Below are positions 46,371 to 54,560 of a stretch of DNA of 64,000 nt, one piece after another. A model generated the notes under the pieces. The model had not been told where the DNA came from, made no database searches, and saw nothing but the letters and a program-made list of their open reading frames with translations. How positions within the stretch are numbered: the stretch's first letter is position 1; each line of letters opens with the position of its first letter. This stretch comes from Crocodylus rhombifer (lineage: Eukaryota > Chordata > Crocodylia > Crocodylidae). The DNA lies in the NCBI GenBank assembly GCA_038503035.1, contig JAVSML010025228.1:38941-102940 (forward strand). The letters are read 5' to 3'. The position numbers and the translations under genes are program-made.

Positions 46371-47201
46371 TGTAACAGGGAACCCTACCCCTGTTACTGA
46401 GAGACAGGCTGGCCCCTTTAAGTCCAGAACCTTCCAGTCACGCCAGCCAGTCAAGTAGGGGCTAAGGCTCAAGCCCTGCAGCTGGTCAGGTGGCAGGAAG
46501 AGGAAGTCCAGCCCCCTACGAATGGAGAGTGGAGAAGGCCAGAGGGGCAGCAGGGAGGCGGACTCCTGGTGACTATGGTGCCACAGCTGCAGTCTCTGAT
46601 GGAAGACTACTCCATGCCAGAAGCCATCCTCACAATCATCTAAAGTTAGCAGGCATGTTGCCTCCCTTGTTTGATGTTAACACCAGTGGTTTGGGTGAGG
46701 CTATTTGGGGAAGGAGGAAGCCTCATTGGGGGCCCACTGCAGTGTGGGGACCCCAGTGCCAGAGAGGGCACAGCATTCGGGGTGAGCTGGCCCCAGCCCC
46801 AGAGAGGATGCAGTATTCAGGAGTGAGTAGACCCCAGCACCACAGAGGGACAGGACCACGAGTGAGGGTTTTTTATTTGAGAGTTAGAGCCTGGGAGTCA
46901 AACCCTGATTAGTGGGGGTTTTTTGACTGACCGGCCTAGCTAGAATAAAAAGGGCCCACAGTGGCCTAGACCCCAACATAAAGAGGAATTTACAAATACC
47001 ATCTGTGAGGCTTGGGCTGTGGTGTAGGGGAGGAACAGAGCTGCAGATAGCACTCCCTGGCATTGGGGCATACAATAGGCAGCCTCCCACTTCATTAACA
47101 ATTAATTAACAACAAGGCGGGGCAGGCGAGAAGGCTGTTGGCCCATAACAGGTGGGTGGGGCCACCAGTAGATGGACCCTGAAGAGGCCCTCTCTGTTAC
47201 A
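46371..47201 (+). mobile_element. Solo LTR with perfect 5-bp target duplication
   Basis: The termini are TGTAACAG and CTGTTACA, a perfect 8-bp inverted pair with TG..CA ends. The flanks TGGTC (46366-46370) and TGGTC (47202-47206) are identical. The 831-bp body has an AATAAA-type signal (about 46944) and three decayed units of about 50 bp (CCCCAGTGCCAGAGAGG, CCCCAGCCCCAGAGAGG, CCCCAGCACCACAGAGG). There is no coding sequence. Length, ends and 5-bp duplication fit an LTR-retrotransposon or endogenous-retrovirus solo LTR left by recombination. Confidence 0.87.
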
Positions 47202-47206
47202 TGGTC

Positions 47207-48235
47207 CTACCACTAGGTGCTGCTCCCCGCTGCGCTTGTCTTCCATCCAGCACCAGCACCCCTGCCCGCTGCACCCAGCACAATATTCAGCATGGAGCGC
47301 AGCAGCATCTCCAGAATGGCAAGTTTGCAACAGAGTGTGGTAGCCCTTAACCCTTCAATATTTCAAACCTTCCTATTTCTTATAATTCACTTTCCCATTA
47401 CAGTACCTACTCCCCACGTCAGCTGTGCCCACCAACACAGTGTTCAGTACTGAACAGCACAGCAGCATCAGCAGAAAGGTAAGTTTCCAGCTTTCTGGAA
47501 ATTGGTACCTACCTACCTTCCCTTTTACCATTCAATATTTCAAACCATTCTATTTCTTATATATTTCTTATAATTCACATTCCCATTCCAGAACCACGAC
47601 AATTAGTCAAGGTGGTTGCTGCCTGCCAGACTGTCCCCCCACACTATAAACTGTCCCTAGTACTATATAGGTAATAAATGTCCCAGTGACCTCGGGGGCG
47701 GGGGGCGGGGGTTCGACTTTTGTTGGTTCAAACCCCATCCTTCTTTTTTCTTCCCCTCCCTGCAGAACATCTGAGATAGAACATTTTCAATATTGATACT
47801 ATCTAGAAGCCACTTTTGTTCATTACAGTTATAAAGTTCAGAAACTTGAAATTGTGTCAGTTGTGTTTTTTTTCATTCCTACATGCATACATACATAGGC
47901 AGATTGCATTTTGGGAGTGGGTGGGATTAGTTGGTTGCGAAGTGCTGGCTGTGCCTGCCCTTCTCAGCCTGGGGATCCTATGCAAGATAGTTTTACAAAA
48001 GACAGGAGGTCACATGAATCATTCGCTGTTAACGATTGTTAGCATTTATGGAGTCACAGCATACTGGAAAGATGGGAGGTCCTCCAATGTTTTCTTTACA
48101 CCTTGTTGTACGCAATAGTCATCCCATCGTCCCCCACCCTGTCTGCCCATCCACCCCAGAACTGGACAGACAAGAAGAAAAGCAGCAAGTGGCAATACTT
48201 GGCCAGGTATGCATGCAGAGCTCTTGAATGAGGGC
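47207..48235 (+). repeat. Harbinger-associated repeat unit B, with a tandem sub-duplication
   Basis: It is collinear with unit A. Its first part is duplicated: CAGCATCTCCAGAATGGCAAG (about 47305) and CAGCATCAGCAGAAAGGTAAG (about 47463) each precede AATATTTCAAACC.TTCTATTTCTTATAATTCAC. The tail 47870-48200 parallels 45900-46170 (ATAGGCAG, GGTTG, CTGGGGATCC, ATTTATGGAGTCACAGCAT). There is no coding frame. Unit A and B together are one region opened by the solo LTR. Confidence 0.5.
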
Positions 48236-48239
48236 AAGT

Positions 48240-49020
48240 CTTCTGTGTAATAATTGCTTTTATTTTCCCATCACTCATCTCCAAAACACCCTCCCCCGTC
48301 AATCAAAACACCATCCCCTCCCCAATCAATCAATCAAGCAGGAGCAAGTACAAATCAGCATTTTTTCTTTCTGCTCTTTATTTTTTCACAATAAAATGAA
48401 ATGCCATCTATTCTGATTGGTAAATCACAATACAGCTGAAACAGTATAAACATTTTTGTTTGATTAATATTGATCAACATTGATCAGTATTACTACTATC
48501 AAGCATGTAGTAGCATAAGTGTGTGTGTGTATGCACGTGCATGAGTGTGTGTGCATAGACAGGCTGGGAATTTTCCACCACCAGAAGCAAGGTCATATTT
48601 TGGCCTCAGCTCTGGGGCAACAGGCAGGGAGGGAGAGGTCACAGCCCTGGGTGCAACAGAGGGATACTAGAGCCAAAGCCTGTTCAGAGTGTCATGCATG
48701 GCTTCTGAGGGGTGAGACACCACTTGCACTTTATGAGAATGTGATAACATGATTTTTTATTGTAATGAACACAATATTGTAAGCACCCAGTTCCTTGGTC
48801 TCCCTTGCTTTCACCCCACCATCACCCTGAACCTGCCCTGGCTCCCTGAACCAGAATGGTGGCCACCTGGTGGCAGTGTTACGGCCCTCCCCTGACTCAG
48901 GTGCATTTTGGGAAGCAGGCTCAGCTGTACTGGCTACCTCCTAGACAGAGGCAAGCTGAGGGGAGCTACTTTTGCCTTTCTGTACCCACTTTTTGAAGTG
49001 GAAATTCAGCTGGGATCTGC
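48240..49020. other. No gene; contains a short TG repeat
   Basis: AT-rich then GC-richer DNA with a short GTGTGTGTGT/ATGCACGTGCATG patch at about 48519-48556. It lies downstream (minus strand) of the open frame ending at 49022. Confidence 0.45.
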
Positions 49021-49021
49021 T

Positions 49022-49420
49022 TTAACACTCAGATTTCACCATTTTGTCCAGGATATCATGTATCAAGTCATATGACCTCTGGGATTCCACAGCTATCTCT
49101 ACCAGCTTCTGCACATTTTCTCCCATGTTCTTCAAGATGGCATCATCTGAATGCATGGACACCAGGCTTCCTCTCATGATAGTCTGGCTCATTCCTACTC
49201 CACCAAAACCTCCATCAAGGTTTCTCGGGAGCATCACTGCTTCCAGTGTATATCCCTGCAGTGCTCTGCTGTACTGTGAGCTGGGGTCTGCAGTCGGGGG
49301 GCACATCCCTGGCTGCCATCGGGTGTGAGTGTGGTAGCTGTTAAACAAATGAAAAAAGTCTTCCTTTTTCTTCTCCCAAGAGGAGGAAACTACGCCCCCC
49401 ACCCCCCTCCACCCCCACAC
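49022..49420 (-). pseudogene. Possible accessory ORF of a Harbinger element, C-terminal part
   Basis: This is a 132-codon frame of which the last 70 residues look genuinely protein-like: SQTIMRGSLVSMHSD, MGENVQKLVEIAVESQ, YDLIHDILDKMVKSEC. The amphipathic, coiled-coil-like composition suggests the C-terminal end of a second Harbinger protein. Harbinger elements encode a Myb-like protein beside the transposase. No Myb domain is visible; the part upstream of about 49310 is low-complexity and probably not original. It is divergent from the transposase remnant at 49649. The assignment is inference. Confidence 0.4.
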
Positions 49421-49648
49421 ACATACACCCTGCAGTGGAAAAAATGCATGCAGGCACAGAAAAAGAACTCAGCATTCATACTGACCAAAACAATGGTGTA
49501 TACCCCTCATCCACCACCCCTGAAACAGCATGGTGACCCACCACCAGCCACACATGAATGTAACACCCTGCCCCAGCCCACAAAGCACAACCTGAGCAGT
49601 GCAGTGCCTGGCAGTGACAAGTGGCATGTTACAAGATAATTACAAGTC

Positions 49649-50023
49649 ATGTGCATGTTCAGAAACTCTCTTCTCCCTGGCCTCATGGAGAAAGGACACT
49701 ATGAACCCAGAGCCCACAAGACAGTGATCCACAGTGTTGCTGTTTCCCTGGTTATATTAGTGGATGCTGCCTACCCCCTAAAGCCCTGGTTCATGAAGCC
49801 TTATGGAGGGAACATTTCCAACCTGCAGAAGCGACTTTTCAACTACTATCTGAGCAGCTGCAGAATGGCTGTGGAATGTGTGTTTGGCCTACTGAAAGGA
49901 CATTGGCGGGTGCTTTCGTGCTGGCTCGAGCTGGAGCCAGAAAATATCACAGCATTTGTAGTGGTAGCTTGCGTGTTGCACAACATCTGTGAGATCTGTG
50001 GAGAGGTTTTCAGGGAGTCATGA
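49649..50023 (+). pseudogene. PIF/Harbinger transposase, C-terminal half of the DDE domain (HARBI1-like)
   Basis: The 124-codon frame has VDAAYPLKPWFMKPYGG, FNYYLSSCRMAVECVFGLLK, GHWRVL and VVVACVLHNICEICGE. This is the C-terminal part of the Harbinger/PIF DDE transposase (GD.AYPL..WLM.PY, FN..LS..R..VE..FG.LK.RWR.L, CC.LHN.CE). The second catalytic Asp (VDAAYPL) and the Glu (VECVFG) are kept. The first Asp, the N-terminal half and any nuclease start are missing, so it is an internally deleted remnant. A polyadenylation signal AATAAA lies at about 50191. Confidence 0.9.
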
Positions 50024-50682
50024 GCTGCAGAAATGCAACAGGCAGCAGCCACACAGAGACGTGGCCAGGCAGCAGTGCAGGGACCAAGGAAATATCAACA
50101 AGGAGAAGCTGGTTGAGTGGCACTTGTGCAGGACTCCCAGGCAGCACATATTGCTGACAAAAATTAGCAGTGCTCTTTCTTTTCAGTACAATAAATTCTT
50201 TTAAAATTTACAACTAAATATCTGTTTCTGTCTGCAGGGGTGTGCAGTGTAGCAGATGGGGGGGTGGAAGGGAGGGGGACAGGGTGGAGGAGAGGATGAG
50301 CAGGGCAGGTGGCGAGGTGGACAGGGGTAGGGGGTTGCTGCTTGGAGGCTGGCACTGGTTTGGGGTGGGGGGAGCTCATTACACAGCAGTGCCTATTGTC
50401 CTGTGTGTGGAAGGGTTAAATACTTTGGCGGGGAAGGGGTGGGGAGGGCACCTGGCAGCAGGCATGGGGGATGGGTCGGGGGGTGAGTGAACAGTCTGAA
50501 ATCCACCTTAGGAATGTGACTGAGAGGGAGGTGGGGGGTCATATTCCACCCAAAGCTGAACAGCAACATTATTTAATTTTTTTGTACTTATGTACCCACC
50601 GCCTTTTTTTTAAATAAGGTTTTGTAAATTTTGTAATAACGTCTTGTAATATTTTTGTCTACTTATGTGTGGCATGTTTTCA
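50024..50682 (+). mobile_element. 3' flank of the Harbinger remnant
   Basis: Non-coding sequence after the transposase stop: GCAGGGACCAAGGAAATATC, AGTACAATAAATTCTTTTA, a GTGGGG-rich stretch, then AATAAGGTTTTGTAAATTTTG. It matches 53.6-54.5 kb block by block, with the LTR there removed, and its end matches unit A at 45.86 kb. That shows it belongs to the repeated element. Confidence 0.65.
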
Positions 50683-50897
50683 TGTTTTCATAATTTCATA
50701 GGTTCATAGATGTTAGGATTGGAAGGGACCTATTAGATCATCGAGTCTGACCCCCTGCCCTGGGCAGGAATGACTGCTGAGGTCAGATGACCCCAGCCAG
50801 ATGTCTGGTCTGTCCAATCTCCTTTTAAACACCTCCAAGGAAGGGGACAGCACCACCTCTCTTGGAAGCTTATTCCATATTTTGGCAACCCTCAAAA
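50683..50897 (-). mobile_element. CR1 LINE 3' tail fragment
   Basis: On the minus strand, MRVAKIWNKLPREVVLSPSL and VFKRRLD are readable, then the CR1 3' tail (GAGGTCAGATGACCCCAGCC on the plus strand) and the end repeat TTCATAGATGTTAGG. It splits Harbinger-related sequence: the flanks at 50.68 and 50.90 kb continue the similarity to unit A. Confidence 0.88.
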
Positions 50898-51240
50898 TGT
50901 TTTATTTTTTCATTTTTTCTTCCTTCATGGTGTTGGTTTGGAGAGGCGATGCATGACCGCACCCACTGGTGATGCTTTCTTTTGATGCACATTTTTGCTT
51001 GTACTACCACAAAAGAAAGGTGTCAGTCAATCACAGGAGTCATTGTCTTTCATTCTATTACTGTCTTTGGTTTTCTTTTCAGTAGCAAAAGTGAGAGTGA
51101 GTTACATTTGTACTTACATTTGTATTACATGGTTTACATTTGGGTTACATGGCTTACATGCTTTATGTGGGTTGCAAATGTACTCACATTTGTAACCCAC
51201 CCAAGCATGCTGTTGATTGGTAGTCAATAATAATAATTTA
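50898..51240 (+). repeat. Harbinger-associated tail continuing after the CR1, plus ACATTTG-type short repeats
   Basis: CATGGTGTTGGTTTGGAGAGG and GACCGCACC at 50930-50960 parallel 45.93-45.98 kb of unit A. From 51105 the sequence is built of ACATTTGTA/TTACATGG variants of about 10-12 bp, partly inverted. Confidence 0.5.
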
Positions 51241-51850
51241 CATTTACATTTACATTTATAGTGGGTGACCTCCCTGGTGGGACAGAGTATTCAAGCCCTG
51301 GTACAAATTTACCTTGCTTCAGACCTGAGGAATGTGCTTGTCAGTGCAGTGAGTGTGCACTAAGTGTGCATATATGTGTGCATATGTGTGTGTGTTATTA
51401 TAATTCTATATAGTCTATATAGAATTATAATAACTTACAATTATTATAAGCTAGTTATAATTATATGTTATTAGTCATAACTATTATTATAACAATTATA
51501 TTATATTGTAATAATTATACTATATTATATATAGTATAATCATGTTATAATTATATTATACTTACAATAACTTAAAGTTATATAGACTTATACAGTCTAT
51601 CTAGTACTGCATAATTCTACAGACATCAGGCTATATACAATATAAGTCTATATATGAGCCTATGTAATAAAAGTCTACTATAAGTATAAACATGCTATAA
51701 TATGTAATAGTATACTGTTTAAGAGAAGGCTGGACAAAGCGTCTCTCAGGCATTTCTGCTTCTTCATCTTCTCTTCCTGCTCTGGAAACAGCATGCAGCT
51801 AGCAAAGGAATGATATGTAAAAATTGAAGGGAGAGAGCATAAAAGCACAA
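51241..51850. repeat. AT-rich low-complexity region with TA-rich hairpins
   Basis: A TTTACATTTACAT repeat near 51238 and a TGTGTGCATATGTG patch near 51365 lead into about 300 bp of TATAATTAT-type sequence rich in inverted repeats. It includes the perfect palindrome at 51395-51433. No coding potential. Confidence 0.8.
51395..51433. repeat. Perfect 39-bp palindrome (19-bp arms, 1-base spacer)
   Basis: The left arm TTATTATAATTCTATATAG (51395-51413), a single T, and the exact reverse complement (51415-51433) form an uninterrupted AT-rich cruciform candidate. Confidence 0.95.
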
Positions 51851-51881
51851 TAATATAATATGTTATAACACTATACTAATA

Positions 51882-52865
51882 CTAGCAAATTGCCCATCAA
51901 GAATGAGGCGGGGGGGAGCGAGGGCAGGGACAACAGAGGCCTGCATCTGCCCCCCCCCCACTTTATTTCCCCCCCTCCCCTTCAGGGTGGGGCTGGGCTA
52001 GTCCCACCTCCCCCTGCTGCTTCAGGCTAGGGCTGGGGCCACTCCCCACCTCCCCCCACCACTTTGGGCCAGGGCCTGGCCACTTCCCCCTCCCCTTTGG
52101 GCTGAGCCGCTCCACGCCTGCCCTGCCCTGTCACTTCAGGCTGAGGCCAGGACCCTGGGCCACTTCACGCCACCCCCTGTTGCTTTGGGCCGAGGCTGGG
52201 GCCAGAGCTGGGGCCACTCCCCACCTCCCCTTGTCATTTCAGGCCAGAGCAAGAACTTAGGCTGCTTCCCTCCCCCCTTTGAGCTGGGGCCTAAGCTGGT
52301 CCCCACTTCCCCCTGCTCTTTAGGCTGGAGCTGCGGCCTGGGCCACTCCCCACTCCCCACCATTGCTTTAGGCCAAGGCCAGGGCCAGGGCCACTCCCCA
52401 CCTCCCCCCACTGCTTCAGGCCAGGGCTGAGGCCTGGGCCATTTCCCCTCTCCCCTTCAGATCAGGGCCTGAACCATTCCCCACCTCCCACCCATTGCTT
52501 TGGGCTGAGGCCAGGGCTGGGGCCAGGGCTGCTCCCCACCTACCCCTGCTGCTTCAGTGCAGGGCCTGGGCTGTTTCCCCCTTGCCTTTGGGTCAGTGCC
52601 TGTGCTGGTCCCTGCCTCCCTCCATCCCCAGCTCCCCCTGCTGCTTCGGGCTGAGGCCAGGGCCTGAGCTGTTCCTCCCTGCCCCGCTGCCCCTTCAGGC
52701 CAGGGCCATTTTCCCCCTTACCTTCAGGCTGGACTGAGGCCACTCCCTGCCTCCCCTGGCCGCTTCAGGATCATGGGGGTTGCGCTGGGGAGGGGAGGAG
52801 ACGGCTGCACTGGCAGCGGCACATCGCTTCTCATGTACCCCTGACCACTTCTCCACACCACTGGA
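51882..52865 (-). mobile_element. Helitron-like element with a large internal GC-rich minisatellite
   Basis: The left boundary CTAG (51882-51885) and the following AAATTGCCCATCAAGAATG match the 3' terminus of the 36.8-kb Helitron, read on the plus strand as its reverse complement. The hairpin is decayed by one base on one side. The interior is a long GC-rich tandem array. No TCTAATAT..GTCTGTC 5' end is visible at the right, so the right limit is set only by the end of GC-rich sequence. Confidence 0.6.
51955..52775. repeat. Degenerate GC-rich minisatellite, about 45-60 bp unit
   Basis: Variants of GGGCCACTCCCCACCTCCCC, then CTGCTTCAGGCCAGGGCTG, recur about 15 times with length changes. Open frames on both strands (Pro/Gly/Trp-rich) are by-products of the repeat. 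Confidence 0.85.
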
Positions 52866-53330
52866 GAACTCTATATAACAAAAGTTTAATATAAGTAATA
52901 CATACTACAGCATATAGTTCAGAGAATGCTGAAGCAAGTGGCCTCTTCCTCTTCTGGGACCAGCCACCATGGAGCTACCATGAAAGCATAGAAAAAGAGG
53001 ATAGGATTTTTTTTTATTGAAAACCAACACACACCAGCTACAAACAACACTTACCCTCTATCAGTGAATGCACACACCAGCTACAAACAAACCTCTACCC
53101 TCACTTACCAATGAATGCATAACAGTGCTGCTTTCTTTCAAGTTGCATGCTGCAAAGCTGCGCTCATCCAGGTACTTGAAGATTCCCTGCACCCCAGGTC
53201 TGTGGCTTGCATTCTTGTCGAATGCTGTATTCCCAGTTTTTCTGCCTCTGGTGTTTAGCCGTGTCTCATCCACCTCCCCTCTCTCGTCAATACTGCAAAC
53301 GTGCAGCACGACCACTGTTCCTCAAATTTA
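52866..53330. other. No gene; flanking part resembles 51.66-51.80 kb
   Basis: Sequence just right of the GC-rich block (ACAAAAGTTTAATATAAGTA.. and ..CTCTTCCTCTTCTGGGAC..AGCATAG) resembles sequence left of it (ATAAAAGTCTACTATAAGTA.. and ..CTTCATCTTCTCTTCCTGC..CAGCATG). This may be an old direct duplication bracketing the element. Short ACACACCAGCTACAAACAA repeats (53031-53045 and 53070-53090) follow. Confidence 0.4.
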
Positions 53331-53449
53331 TAGGCCTTGAGCAGGGCAGGTTCCCCCACCACCACTACCCAGCCTTATTTTGGTGTGAAAAAAAACCCAA
53401 ACAGTCTGGTGTCAAGGTGGAAAAGAGCGGGAAAAGAAGGCGGGGAAAT

Positions 53450-54560
53450 GGGAAAAGTGGGTAGGATAGCTGTGTGTGTCCAAAGTTCTGGGGTCTGTGC
53501 AGGGCAGCCAGATGCAAGCCCCAGAGGCAGAGCAGACTGGCCAGAAGTTAGCCCCTGTGAGGGACTTTGCAAAGTGCCTGGCAGCTTCCCAGGGTGGATT
53601 CTGCAAGCAGCACAGGGACCAAAGAGATATCCTCAAGGAGAGGCTGGCTGGGAGAGGCAGCACAAGTGCAGGATTGTCTGGCACCATACAACTAGCAGTG
53701 CTTTGCTGTCTTTTGGTTAGGTTGTTAGAAATGGAGTATTGTTATAATATTGTTAGAAATGGAGTGTTGTTAGAAATGCACAGTTTGCATCTCGTACCTG
53801 ATAAGAAAAAAAACACTGCCAAGGACTTCTTTCCTTGGCCAGCCTTGCTACAGTTTTTCTTATACTAAATCACTCTCTCCCCCACACTCCCCCAAGCCTT
53901 TCTCATGCAGATTACAGAAGCTGGAATTCAACTGACTGTATCCTTGAAAGGGGGGGGATTTAAACTCTTGGTGACCTAAAGAACTTTCTGAGCATGCGCA
54001 ATTAGCTGATGCATATTTACTTCTCCGCCCTGCATACTTAAGTAGTTAATTATAATATACATGCGATGGATGAAGTGACGTAGCCACATACATGTTTGTA
54101 TGAAACGGAAATGAGCTGTAAGAGTTCCTGTTTCTGCACACGTGCCCAGGAGGGAAAGGATAAATACCAGCTGAAAAGTTCCTCAGGGGTTCGGAGTAAT
54201 CTGAGTCTCTGGCTCTGCTGTGACCCTATTTGCAAATACACCTTTTGTGCTGCTAATAAGTGTGTGTCTGTGATTTTAGTGGCCTCCAGAGAAACGAACC
54301 GCTTTTTGCATCAAGGTTACAATAAATTCTTTTACAATTTACATCTATGTCTGTCTATCTCACCCCATGGGTAAAAGGGTTAACTATACCTTTCTTGGGG
54401 GCTGGAGAGGGAGGTGCAGATGGCTGGGTTTTATACCTCTACCTCTCTTTGGCCAGTTGGAGGGAGCGGATGAAGACCGAGTATAGCAGGGGCGGGGGAG
54501 GAGGGGTGCATGCTCCACCCGAAACCCAACAGCAACCCACCATTTCAAAAACATTTCACA
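53450..54560 (+). mobile_element. Second Harbinger-family 3' flank copy, split by a solo LTR
   Basis: 53600-53720 (GCACAGGGACCAAAGAGATA, TCAAGGAGAGGCTGG, AACTAGCAGTGCTTTGCTG) matches 50080-50180. After the LTR, 54314-54540 (TACAATAAATTCTTTTA, AAGGGTTAACTA, AGGGGTGCATGCTCCACCC, CAACAGCAAC) matches 50187-50575. No transposase-coding sequence survives here. Confidence 0.65.
53723..54313 (+). mobile_element. Endogenous-retrovirus-type solo LTR, 591 bp
   Basis: It begins TGTTAGAAATGG and ends TTTTTGCATCA, with AGGT on both sides (53719-53722 and 54314-54317). The start contains three tandem variants of TGTTAGAAATGGAGT. Near the centre a TATA-like GATAAATACC (about 54159) precedes the presumed R region. 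U5 shows CTAATAAGTGTGTGTCTGTG and a TTTTAGTGGCCTCC end. There are no retroviral genes. The uninterrupted counterpart at 50.16-50.21 kb shows the site before insertion. Confidence 0.78.

Noticed and set aside
47711..47742. GGTTCAAACCC resembling a tRNA B box
   Set aside because: No A box at the right distance and no cloverleaf. I cannot support a tRNA or SINE promoter.
52136..52743. Gly/Pro/Trp-rich frames
   Set aside because: By-products of the GC-rich minisatellite.
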